Part shown: piece after piece, positions 55,567-62,972 of the stretch
Position numbering within the stretch: the first letter of the stretch is position 1
Layout: each line of letters begins with the position of its first letter
Assembly (NCBI GenBank): GCA_019751815.1
Contig: JAIEMW010000001.1
Coordinates: 566,197-630,196 of the forward strand
Reading direction: 5' to 3'
Source of the DNA: Cyanobacteriota bacterium
Lineage (GTDB): Bacteria > Cyanobacteriota > Vampirovibrionia > Vampirovibrionales > Vampirovibrionaceae
DNA length: 64,000 nucleotides
Position numbers and translations under genes: made by a program
Notes under the pieces: model-generated
Told to the model about the DNA's origin: nothing
Seen by the model: the letters and a program-made list of their open reading frames with translations, nothing else
Database searches by the model: none

Positions 55567-56010
55567 CTATTCTTGATTTTGGGCCGCTTGATTTTTAAAG
55601 CCAAAGACATAAGGCGACTGAGCACTGGGACCCGGGAGAACGTTTAATGCTTCTTGCTCTGTCAACGCGGTGTTAACGGCTTCAAAACCAGTTTTGTCCC
55701 CTTGATAGTATGAAATAAAATTTCCTACCAATTGGCGTATAGTGCGTAATACATCTTGTTGGGCAGGGATGTTATTGGGGGTCTCGTTGAGTGAGCGAAT
55801 CAGTGTGGCGAGTCCACCGTCCGTTAAGACAACGGGCTGTTTAGTCGTCGCAGAGCCAGAGATTACCACCTGATCGTTACGAAGGGTTGGGTCTTTGGGA
55901 TCAATGGTGACTGTGACGCCAATCGGGGCAGGCTCATGTCCTTTGTGGACCAGAGGCAATTCCGCCTGGATTCGGGTGCCGGCAAAGCGAATGTTGGAAA
56001 GTGAGGTCAT
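55567..56010 (-). CDS. Tandem-paralogue hypothetical protein, copy 1 (FAG-motif)
   Basis: 147 residues from ATG 56010 (AGGAG upstream; an in-frame TTG at 56019 is ignored). SLSNIRFAGTRIQAEL opens the protein, followed by IGVTVTIDPKDPTLRNDQVV, VVLTDGGLATLIRSLNETPN and a helical segment LRTIRQLVGNFISYY. It looks like a small beta sandwich plus helices. It is the first of three tandem paralogues; no known family. Confidence 0.65.
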   Translation of the reverse strand: MTSLSNIRFAGTRIQAELPLVHKGHEPAPIGVTVTIDPKDPTLRNDQVVISGSATTKQPVVLTDGGLATLIRSLNETPNNIPAQQDVLRTIRQLVGNFISYYQGDKTGFEAVNTALTEQEALNVLPGPSAQSPYVFGFKNQAAQNQE

Positions 56011-56111
56011 TTCAATCAAGCTCCTGTGAGGGGATAGGGAATGTGTGTGCTGTTAATGTAAACACAGGTGAAAAAAAAAATTGCTTGAAAAAAATTGCGA
56101 TGGTCAAAAAT

Positions 56112-56140
56112 TTGTAGACACCCGTTGTTCGGGATAAAAT
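56112..56140 (+). promoter_or_regulatory. Candidate promoter for the dioxygenase-like gene
   Basis: -35 TTGTAG and -10 TAAAAT with a 17-base spacer. The -10 is good, the -35 weak. Initiation near 56147 leaves a leader of about 43 bases before the ATG at 56190, with AGGAGC in it. Confidence 0.4.
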
Positions 56141-56189
56141 CGCCGTATCGCTTCAGCTTAAACAAGCGCTTTTACAGGAGCCGTTTTCA

Positions 56190-56981
56190 ATGACTCACGA
56201 ACCAGACGCCGGTGCTCATCACAATAGCCCTGGGGGGCATTCCGAATCCGGGCATAGCCATTACTACCCGATTGATTTTCCCATTGGCGAAGGCAAGACG
56301 GATTACGAGAAGTATCTGCGCACGGTGGAGTTGCTAACCCTACAGAAACCAGACTCTGAGGCAGTGAGCCCCGATGAACTCCTGTTTCAAGTGACGCATC
56401 AGGCCTCTGAACTGTGGATGAAGCAGATGCTGCACGAAATTGACCGGGCCGTTGCAGCGATGAAGGCCATGCAGCTGGAGCAGGCCTGCCGTTCTTTTCG
56501 CTTGATTGCAGAGATTCAAATGCTGTTGACGCATCAAGTCGACATGCTGGGCCGGCATCTCTCTATTTGGGAATACGGGAAAATCCGGACCGCTTTGGGA
56601 CAAGGCAGCGGGATGGAATCGCCGGGCTTTAACCGTTTGCTAAAAACCCCAAAACCTATTTGGGACGCCTTTTCTGAAGTCATCGCCAGCCAAAATATCT
56701 CGCTGAATACCCTTTACCGAGATTACACACAGCATTTGAATCTGCACGCCTTGGCTGAATGCTTGGTGACGTATGATGATCTGTTTCATAAATGGCGGAC
56801 ACACCATATGGACTTGGTCTGCCGGACCATTGGGCTGGATTCTAACTCGCTCAAAGGGATTCCCACCAAAGTGCTTCAGCGGGGGGTGTTAGAGCGCTTT
56901 TTCCCCGAATTGTTTGAAATTCGCAACCAGCTGACCAACGAGAGCAAACTCGCTTACGGCGGACAGCCCTTAAACTCTTAA
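56190..56981 (+). CDS. Tryptophan 2,3-dioxygenase-like haem protein, divergent
   Basis: 263 residues. Matches the TDO fold, which opens the indole ring of tryptophan: LFQVTHQASELWMKQMLHE (distal His70), SIWEYGKIRTALGQGSGMES (Arg133, substrate carboxylate) and KWRTHHMDLVCRTIG (proximal haem His205 or 206). The Gly-Thr-Gly-Gly-Ser loop that closes over tryptophan in known TDOs is replaced by SNSLKGIPTKVL, so substrate or activity may differ. The first 25 residues are His-rich (five His). No kynurenine-pathway gene is nearby. Confidence 0.8.
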   Translation: MTHEPDAGAHHNSPGGHSESGHSHYYPIDFPIGEGKTDYEKYLRTVELLTLQKPDSEAVSPDELLFQVTHQASELWMKQMLHEIDRAVAAMKAMQLEQACRSFRLIAEIQMLLTHQVDMLGRHLSIWEYGKIRTALGQGSGMESPGFNRLLKTPKPIWDAFSEVIASQNISLNTLYRDYTQHLNLHALAECLVTYDDLFHKWRTHHMDLVCRTIGLDSNSLKGIPTKVLQRGVLERFFPELFEIRNQLTNESKLAYGGQPLNS

Positions 56982-57154
56982 AAATTGGGATGTAACACAC
57001 TGTTACAAGAATGACCCATTTCAAAAAAATAAGGCAATCTGAATCTTAAGATTGTTTTTATTATTACAAGAAGATTTTATTTTGTTTCCTCTTTTGTATT
57101 CACTCGAGCGCTTTTAAATAAGCGACCCAATTTTCTAGGAAGAGAGAGTCTTAC

Positions 57155-57970
57155 ATGTCGGTTAATACGGCAGGTTACGATCCACAGACGATGTATATGC
57201 TGTACGCCATGATGCAGCAGCAACAAGGTGGTTACGGCGGCTATGGTGGCGGCTATGGTCAACAAAGTAATCCGTATGGTAATTTTGACCCCTTTGGCCA
57301 AAGTGGCTATGGTGGTTACGGCCAGAGCGGCTATGGCTACGGCCAAGGCGGCTATGGTGGCGGTTACGGCGGTGGCTACGGCCAAGGCGGCTATGGCGGC
57401 GGCTACGGTGGCGGTTACGGCCAAGGTGGTTATGGCGGCGGTTATGGTCAGCAAAACAACCCTTATGCCTATTTTATGGGCAGCCAAGGTGGGCAACAAA
57501 ATATGCGCTACCTGCAGAGTTTGCAGCAGGCGATGGCCCAAGGTGATCCCAATGCCCAGCGCGCAATTAACTTTATTATGGATCCCAGCCGTATTAACAC
57601 AGCTGTGAGCAGTTTAACCAGCAACCCCTACATCAGTGGGACCTGGAATCAGTCTAAACTAACCGATGTTCAACAAACCCAACTGCTGGGTCAAATTGAT
57701 AATCAAATTGGCAGCTTCTTAGGCACCAGCGGTCTTGGTGGACTCGGTGGCGGCCTTGGCGGAGGCCTTGGTGGTCTAGGCGGCGGCACCGGCGGTGTGC
57801 TTGCAGGCCTGCTGAATCCAACCGGATCGGCCAGTTTAACCGGCTACGGTGGTAATTCTTGGAGTAATATTCTCGGTGGTGGCCTTGGCGGTAGTGGCCT
57901 GGGCAACAACACCAGCGGTTTCGGCCTGGGCAACCTGAGTAGTCTACTCAGTGGTCTTGGTGGCCTCTAA
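57155..57970 (+). CDS. Gly/Tyr-rich low-complexity protein
   Basis: 271 residues. Residues ~25-100 are GYGG/GGYGQ repeats (GGYGGGYGQGGYGG), then a helical segment of ~90 residues (MRYLQSLQQAMAQGDPNAQR), then a Gly/Leu-rich half (GLGGLGGGLGGGLGG). There is no signal peptide and there are no cysteines. Such Gly-Tyr repeats occur in adhesive, cell-wall or phase-separating proteins; which applies is unknown. The ORF frame is supported by Gly/Tyr codon regularity, an upstream GGAAGAG, and a strong terminator after it. The opposite strand also has a long ORF because of the repeat. Confidence 0.8.
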   Translation: MSVNTAGYDPQTMYMLYAMMQQQQGGYGGYGGGYGQQSNPYGNFDPFGQSGYGGYGQSGYGYGQGGYGGGYGGGYGQGGYGGGYGGGYGQGGYGGGYGQQNNPYAYFMGSQGGQQNMRYLQSLQQAMAQGDPNAQRAINFIMDPSRINTAVSSLTSNPYISGTWNQSKLTDVQQTQLLGQIDNQIGSFLGTSGLGGLGGGLGGGLGGLGGGTGGVLAGLLNPTGSASLTGYGGNSWSNILGGGLGGSGLGNNTSGFGLGNLSSLLSGLGGL

Positions 57971-58015
57971 ATATTCCAGTTCAAACATTCAAATCCTAAT
58001 TTTCATGCATTAACC

Positions 58016-58049
58016 GGGCTGTATTCTCAGTGAGATACAGCCCTTTTTT
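58016..58049 (+). terminator. Intrinsic terminator of the Gly/Tyr-rich gene
   Basis: The stem GGGCTGTAT(T)CTCA pairs with TGAGATACAGCCC (one bulged T) and is followed by TTTTTT. It lies 46 bases past the stop codon. Strong and correctly oriented. Confidence 0.9.
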
Positions 58050-58112
58050 CTATTTTCGATAGATATCCCTAGGGGGGGGTCCTAGTTTCGTTGGCTTTCT
58101 TTTCGCTAGGCT

Positions 58113-58460
58113 ATGGCTATCGAAAGTCTTATTCTCAAGGACATGATTGGAAAACTTCCTATGCAGATTGCCGCTCCGTCTTTTACTTTGGGTGTTAATA
58201 GACCTCATACTAAGTCAAATAGTTATTCTGACCGCCATCTAATAGCGCAACCCCAATTTGGGTGTGATTCCTGCGGAGGTGCAGGGGGTGGTGGGCACCT
58301 GATGCATATCATTGCAGGGGGCACTGGCTTACTGACCTTAGCCTCTGTTTTATGGTTCGCGTGGCGGAGTAAAGCGAAACCTAAGAATCCCGGACAGTCT
58401 CCACAGCAAACGTCACAGCCAGAAGCGACAAAAAAGCCCACTCCTGGAGGAAACTCTTAA
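58113..58460 (+). CDS. Small membrane protein with FG-Cys motif (trio member 1)
   Basis: 115 residues. A polar N terminus ends in QPQFGCDSCGGAGGGGHLMH, then one hydrophobic segment (IIAGGTGLLTLASVLWFAW), then a basic stop (RSKAKPKN) and a Pro/Gln-rich tail. The hallmark is F-G-x-x-x-C, with two cysteines in CDSC followed by a Gly run. It overlaps the next gene by one base (TAATG). No family recognised. The ATG at 58113 lacks a good ribosome-binding site; a later ATG (58143) is possible. Confidence 0.6.
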   Translation: MAIESLILKDMIGKLPMQIAAPSFTLGVNRPHTKSNSYSDRHLIAQPQFGCDSCGGAGGGGHLMHIIAGGTGLLTLASVLWFAWRSKAKPKNPGQSPQQTSQPEATKKPTPGGNS

Positions 58461-58720
58461 TGAATCTTTCATTTACAGGATATACAGCCCCAAAGCCCGT
58501 TCAATTTGGCATTTGCCCCCTGTGCGTCGCCACTGGAGTCGCTGTGGTGGGAGGAGTTGGCGCTGCCATTAAGGTTATCCGAGGTGGTGGGAAACCCTCA
58601 CAAGGGACTGAGCAAAATCCAGCGGGAGACACGTTTACCAAAACGAATCAGACGCCCACTCCAGGAAACGACGCCTTGCCAAAACCACCCAATGTGCAGG
58701 ATAATACCCCCAAGTCTTGA
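58460..58720 (+). CDS. Small membrane protein with FG-Cys motif (trio member 2)
   Basis: 86 residues. The N terminus MNLSFTGYTAPKPVQFGICP contains both an F-x-G motif and Phe-Gly-Ile-Cys, giving CPLC. A hydrophobic Gly/Val segment follows (VATGVAVVGGVGAAIKVI), then a polar Gly/Pro/Thr-rich tail. It is a short analogue of member 1. GGAGG nine bases upstream sits inside the previous gene, and the start shares a base with its stop. Function unknown. Confidence 0.65.
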   Translation: MNLSFTGYTAPKPVQFGICPLCVATGVAVVGGVGAAIKVIRGGGKPSQGTEQNPAGDTFTKTNQTPTPGNDALPKPPNVQDNTPKS

Positions 58721-58762
58721 TATTTATTGTAATGTCGAATTTCTAGAGAGAGTGCCCCTGAC

Positions 58763-58939
58763 ATGATGAACCTCAATGCGATCACAGCCGGATTAAACGT
58801 TTCAGGCTTAAAAAACACCATTCGTCGCAACCTTCAGCAAGCCATTCCTTCATCCGCTGCGGATTCTTTTGTTCGTCAAGCGACAGAAGAAAGAAATTCC
58901 GCACCAGAAACAAAATTTGGTGCCAGCTGCTGCGGTTAA
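58763..58939 (+). CDS. 58-residue peptide ending in FG-Cys-Cys (trio member 3)
   Basis: 58 residues. A helical, weakly basic body (NLNAITAGLNVSGLKNTIRR) ends in ETKFGASCCG directly before the stop, so the Cys pair is C-terminal. It shares the F-G-(x)-C-C signature with the two genes before it, but has no membrane segment. The ribosome-binding site is weak (GAGAG). It ends four bases from the convergent lpxB stop. A precursor peptide or metal/thiol-active tail is conceivable but not shown. Confidence 0.55.
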   Translation: MMNLNAITAGLNVSGLKNTIRRNLQQAIPSSAADSFVRQATEERNSAPETKFGASCCG

Positions 58940-58943
58940 GCGC

Positions 58944-60104
58944 TTAACTGAGCCACTGAGTTTTCAAAATTCGGGCCATCTCCTCAATTGCAGCGAGATG
59001 GCCTAATTCTTGCTGAATTTTTTGATAACCCCACTGCTGATGTCTCGTTTCTGGGCTGTTTGGATCAAGTAATGGCAAGGCTGCTTGGGTCATCACATCC
59101 GCGTTAGCACTTTCCTGTAAGCACTCTGGGACAATTGGGTTATGGACATCACATAAAATATTGGGAAGACCCAAACAGGGCAGATAACAGACCCGACGGG
59201 CCACTTCAGCCGTAAACCATGGAGCTTTATAAGCAAGCACCTGTGGTGTTCCGTATAGGGCAGTCTCAAGTGTCGCAGTCCCAGAGGCTACCAGTGCCAA
59301 ATCCACTGTGGATTCTATCTGGTGTGTTTTCTGGCGAATCACATGTACGGAAACTTCATATTCTAGTACCCATGGGGCCATCATTTCTTCCATCTTCTCT
59401 TTGCTAAAAGAAGGGGCGAGAGCCAAAAGCCCTTCAATTGGTTTTTGGAGCTGTTGCTGGAGTTTGCCCAGTGTCCCAATCATCGGTTTTAGGAGATGCT
59501 GCACTTCCATACGCCGGGATCCTGGCAATAACCCTACCCATAGAAAATCCGAATTGATCCCGTGCGCTTCAGCCAAGGCTTGGCGATCTCCCACAGGCGG
59601 CAGTGTGCCCACCAAGGGATGGCCGACATAGGTTACAGGAATTCCTTCAGCGTCGTAAAGGGCTTTTTCAAACGGGAATATACAAAAAACGTGGTCAATA
59701 TTGGCTTTTATCTTGTGAATCCGGTTTTTTCGTGAGGCCCAAATCTGTGGCGGAATAAAATAGATTACTTTATGGCCGTCTTCTTTGAGCAAGCCTGCCA
59801 ACCAGAGGTGAAATTCCCCGTAGTCCACGAGCATCACCACATCTGGTTTCCATTCTCTGAGATGGGCCCGGATTTTTTGCCCTAGCCACCAATGGTATGG
59901 CGCAGCGGTAAACAGACCCATGCCCACAACCCCCATGCGCTCGTGTGTGGCGAGTAAAGGGATGTTAGTTTGCTTGAGCGCAACACCCCCTATGGCCTGG
60001 ATTTCCAGTTCAGTATTTTCTGCTTGCAACCTGCGTACCAGGTTGGCCGCATGTTGATCGGCAGAGACATCACCAGTGCTGATAAATAAACGTTTTTTGC
60101 TCAT
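58944..60104 (-). CDS. lpxB: Lipid-A-disaccharide synthase LpxB
   Basis: 386 residues. Joins UDP-2,3-diacylglucosamine with lipid X to form the lipid A disaccharide. LFISTGDVSADQHAANLVRR is the family N terminus; RMGVVGMGLF, LVDYGEFHLWLAGLLKEDGH, YVGHPLV and LLPGSRRMEVQHLL are also typical, with DLALVASGTATLETALYGTP in the C-terminal half. The start overlaps the lpxI stop by four bases (ATGA). Confidence 0.94.
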   Translation of the reverse strand: MSKKRLFISTGDVSADQHAANLVRRLQAENTELEIQAIGGVALKQTNIPLLATHERMGVVGMGLFTAAPYHWWLGQKIRAHLREWKPDVVMLVDYGEFHLWLAGLLKEDGHKVIYFIPPQIWASRKNRIHKIKANIDHVFCIFPFEKALYDAEGIPVTYVGHPLVGTLPPVGDRQALAEAHGINSDFLWVGLLPGSRRMEVQHLLKPMIGTLGKLQQQLQKPIEGLLALAPSFSKEKMEEMMAPWVLEYEVSVHVIRQKTHQIESTVDLALVASGTATLETALYGTPQVLAYKAPWFTAEVARRVCYLPCLGLPNILCDVHNPIVPECLQESANADVMTQAALPLLDPNSPETRHQQWGYQKIQQELGHLAAIEEMARILKTQWLS

Positions 60105-60979
60105 AAAATATTCTTTTTCATCGCCTCTTCTCGAGACAGGGAAAGTAAAACCATCTTCTTTTGATTGGCAAAGCGAATCATTTCGGGTAAATCAAGATAA
60201 AACGTCTGGTTAGCCTCTGTGGCGAGGCCATGAAGCCCGGCTTCATGAATACGTTTCAATGTTCTCAGGCCCACGGTGGGTACATCAAATCGGTTATCTT
60301 GCTCGGGCTTTGCCAATTTTACAACAATCCCGCCCTTCTTTTTCGCCCAGTGCCCTGCTCGGCGGATACACTCATCGGTGCCTTCAATGGCCTCAACAGC
60401 CAAAATCATTTTGTTGCGAATCACCACAGTTTGCCCCACATCCAGGCGCCCCATTTCCGCAGCAATCTCAAACCCGTATTGAATATCCTCCCAATCAGTT
60501 TCCGTCGGCCGGGCTTGGGTGAAATACTGTGAGCCGTGGAATAATTCGGTGAGAAATTGGGTTTGGGGGAGTATTTGATACCCTTCATTGGCCAAATAGG
60601 CAATGATTTGCACCATCACTTGATCATCATTGCAGCGGCGAAGGGCTTGCAGTATATCAATCGCCCGTTTGTCCAAACGTGGATTGGTGAATAGAATCCA
60701 TTTGTTGACTTTCCCGGCAAAAACAACGTGCGTAATTCCGTGTTGCTTGCCTAAGCTGAGATTTTGTTCGACAAGACCGGCGGAGATAGAGAGAATACCT
60801 CCTTGAGAAAACTGTTTCAAGGCGCCTTGATTCTGTTTGGATAGACAAAACGCGGTCACATGCCATCCCTGGGCCGTGGCATTTTTAGCCACTCGAATCG
60901 GTAAATCACCTTCCCCGGCGACAAGTGCCAAACGCCCTAAAGCGGTTTGTATATTTTCAGGAGAACTGTGAAAACTCAT
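60101..60979 (-). CDS. lpxI: UDP-2,3-diacylglucosamine diphosphatase LpxI
   Basis: 292 residues. LpxI (DUF1009 family) is the LpxH-alternative step making lipid X. Recognisable pieces are LALVAGEGDLPIRVAKNATA and FAGKVNKW at the N terminus, AVEAIEGTDECIRRAG in the middle, and KLAKPEQDNRFDVPTVGLRT with GLATEANQTFYLD at the C terminus. It starts on the last four bases of purQ and ends on the first four of lpxB. Choice of LpxI fits cyanobacterial-type genomes. Confidence 0.92.
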   Translation of the reverse strand: MSFHSSPENIQTALGRLALVAGEGDLPIRVAKNATAQGWHVTAFCLSKQNQGALKQFSQGGILSISAGLVEQNLSLGKQHGITHVVFAGKVNKWILFTNPRLDKRAIDILQALRRCNDDQVMVQIIAYLANEGYQILPQTQFLTELFHGSQYFTQARPTETDWEDIQYGFEIAAEMGRLDVGQTVVIRNKMILAVEAIEGTDECIRRAGHWAKKKGGIVVKLAKPEQDNRFDVPTVGLRTLKRIHEAGLHGLATEANQTFYLDLPEMIRFANQKKMVLLSLSREEAMKKNIL

Positions 60980-61650
60980 GATAGGGTGTGTTTCAGGCTT
61001 TCAAACAATAGTCGGCCTTCTTGTGTCCAAGTGCCACCTTCAAAAATATTACGCTCAGGGTGTGGCATCATTCCTAGCACTGTGCGTGATTGGTTACAGA
61101 TTCCTGCAATCTTTTCGGCAGAGCCATTCACGTCATCCGTATATCTAAAAATTACTTGCTTATTGGCATTCAGCTCGGCTAGTGTCTCAGCGCTTGCGGT
61201 GTAATTCCCTTCCGCATGGGCGATGGGCAGTGTAATTTCTTGTCCGGGCTGGTAATCATGGGTAAATGGGGTGTTATTGTTTTCCACCCGCAGAGAGACA
61301 GTACGGCATTGAAAGGAGAGGCCTGCATTTTGTGTAAGAGCCCCAGGCAGTAGACCAGCCTCAGTCAATATCTGAAAGCCATTACAGATACCAATGACGG
61401 GTTTCCCTTCTTCTGCTAGCTCTTTGACCGCTTGCATAATGGGAGAAAAACGCGCCAAAGCTCCCGCACGCAGGTAGTCCCCGTAACTAAATCCACCGGG
61501 GATTAAAACTGCATCAAACCCAGCCAGTGTTGTCTCTTGGTGCCAAACAAAAACGGCTTCTGCACCCATAATTTCCGTGGCGGCATCCCAGAGATCTCTA
61601 TCGCAGTTAGAGGCAGGGAAAACAGGAATCGCAACACGAGCGGCAGCCAT
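60976..61650 (-). CDS. purQ: Phosphoribosylformylglycinamidine synthase subunit PurQ
   Basis: 224 residues. Glutaminase subunit of FGAM synthase, passing ammonia to PurL. The catalytic Cys lies in PVIGICNGFQILTEAGLLPG, with family signatures VFPASNCDRDLWDA and LIPGGFSYGDYLRAGA, and catalytic His/Glu near MMPHPERNIF. It begins directly after the purC::purS stop with no gap and overlaps lpxI by four bases. purL must lie elsewhere. Confidence 0.95.
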   Translation of the reverse strand: MAAARVAIPVFPASNCDRDLWDAATEIMGAEAVFVWHQETTLAGFDAVLIPGGFSYGDYLRAGALARFSPIMQAVKELAEEGKPVIGICNGFQILTEAGLLPGALTQNAGLSFQCRTVSLRVENNNTPFTHDYQPGQEITLPIAHAEGNYTASAETLAELNANKQVIFRYTDDVNGSAEKIAGICNQSRTVLGMMPHPERNIFEGGTWTQEGRLLFESLKHTLS

Positions 61651-62796
61651 TTAGGCAGACTCCTGAGTGCTAGATCCCTGAAGGTGAGACCAGCGAGGCA
61701 TAACAGTCACAGTGGCTGTTTCAATCACAGGGTTAGAAAACACAGAACGGGCCAACACATTGGCCTGTGTAATGGCCTCAGTCATCCAAGGGGTATTCAG
61801 TGTGACATCAAACGTTTTGTTGGAGAGAACAGTTTGTATATTCTGATGCCCTAACTGTTGTAGGGTGCTTTCAATCGCTCGACTTTCTGGGTGAAGAAGT
61901 CCTGCTGTTCTGGCCACATGGATACGGACCTGGTAAGTACTTGCTTGTAACATAGGATTGGCTGAACTAAGACATTTTTTTTGCCAATCCGGTTGGGCAA
62001 AAAGACCCCTTAGCCGGTTATAAACGGTTTCATATGCCTCAATCAAATCACCTTGATCCAGGCGGAAACAGTCTTTATCTAAAATTGCCCCATTGGTTTT
62101 ATCACGGAGTCGAAAATTATCTGGGCTCAGTTCATCACAAAGCAGCAGTTCTCCTGCCGTATTGAGCCCGAACTCCAGCTTAAAATCAACACAGTCAATC
62201 CCCACTGCCCCAAAAATAGCAACCAACCATTCATTGGCAGCCAGAGACCATTGGGCAATGAGCTGGAGAAGAACATCTGGATCTTTAACAGAGGCGGGGA
62301 AAATAGACAACGCGGGAATCATGGATCCAGAGAGTACGGGGTCTCCTGACTGGTCACTCTTATAGGTATACTCAATCACCGGTTGTTTAAAGGGCGACCC
62401 TATCTCAAATCCAAAGCGTTTGCAAACACTCCCAAGCGCCTGGTTACGAACAACCACTTCCAGAGGAAACATTTGCCCGTATTGATAGATGAGCGCATTG
62501 CCTTCAGGAACACTGGGGTCTGTTTCTATAAAACAGGTGGGAATCCCAACTTGAGTGAGAGCCCCCATCAGCAGGGCCGTGATTTGTGCGTTTAACCTCC
62601 CTTTACCGGGGAAGATCTTGTGTTTTTCGCCGTTAAAGGCTGTGGCATCATCCTTAAAGAGCACTTGCACTCTTTTTTCTTGAACTTGCTGTTGAGCGGA
62701 GGCTGTTTCGAGCAAGAAAATTTGTTTGGTTTTGCCCTCTTTCAAGATTTCTATCAAGCTTTTTGTCAGACCTTCTGTTTTTGTGGCGATGCCCAT
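61651..62796 (-). CDS. PurC-PurS fusion: SAICAR synthetase joined to FGAM synthase subunit PurS
   Basis: 381 residues. Residues 1-~275 are PurC: LKEGKTKQIFLLE, DATAFNGEKHKIFPGKGRLN, VVRNQALGSVCKRFGF, DFKLEFGLNTAGELLL and DELSPDNFRL. Residues ~287-367 are PurS: YQVRIHVARTAGLLHPESRA then IESTLQQLGHQNIQTVL and SNPVIETATVTV, ending before a short tail. PurS bridges PurL and PurQ, while PurC makes SAICAR, a later step. The joined frame is continuous and lies just before purQ, so order is purC::purS-purQ. AAGGAG precedes the ATG. Confidence 0.92.
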   Translation of the reverse strand: MGIATKTEGLTKSLIEILKEGKTKQIFLLETASAQQQVQEKRVQVLFKDDATAFNGEKHKIFPGKGRLNAQITALLMGALTQVGIPTCFIETDPSVPEGNALIYQYGQMFPLEVVVRNQALGSVCKRFGFEIGSPFKQPVIEYTYKSDQSGDPVLSGSMIPALSIFPASVKDPDVLLQLIAQWSLAANEWLVAIFGAVGIDCVDFKLEFGLNTAGELLLCDELSPDNFRLRDKTNGAILDKDCFRLDQGDLIEAYETVYNRLRGLFAQPDWQKKCLSSANPMLQASTYQVRIHVARTAGLLHPESRAIESTLQQLGHQNIQTVLSNKTFDVTLNTPWMTEAITQANVLARSVFSNPVIETATVTVMPRWSHLQGSSTQESA

Positions 62797-62923
62797 GGAT
62801 AGCTCCTTTTTATTCCTTATTCACCAGAAATAAGAAAGAAAGTTTGGGATTTCAGAAAAAATCCTAAAGGTTTTTAAAAACCTGCCGATAATGATATTAC
62901 AAGCAAAAATCGAAAGAAAGCAT

Positions 62924-62958
62924 CTCCTGAGCCCAAGCTGTGGCGACAGGAGTTTTTT
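62924..62958 (+). terminator. Hairpin with T-run, plus-oriented
   Basis: A CTCCTG...CAGGAG stem (6 bp, with inner GCC/GGC pairs) is followed by TTTTTT on the plus strand. No plus-strand gene precedes it. On the minus strand it lies 15-50 bases past the GerMN lipoprotein stop, where it would act as a hairpin followed by a weak U-rich stretch. It may serve that gene, or end antisense transcripts toward purC. Confidence 0.4.
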
Positions 62959-62972
62959 ATTTGGCTGTAATC

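Noticed and set aside
57077..57541. Minus-strand 154-residue Ala/Val/Thr-rich ORF opposite the Gly/Tyr-rich gene
   Set aside because: Antisense shadow of the GGYGG codons; no ribosome-binding site, composition explained by the repeat.
58070..58085. G-run with flanking CCTAG (CCTAGG...CCTAG) before 58113
   Set aside because: Looked like an inverted repeat or G-quadruplex, but arms are only 5 bp and a single G-tract cannot form a quadruplex alone.
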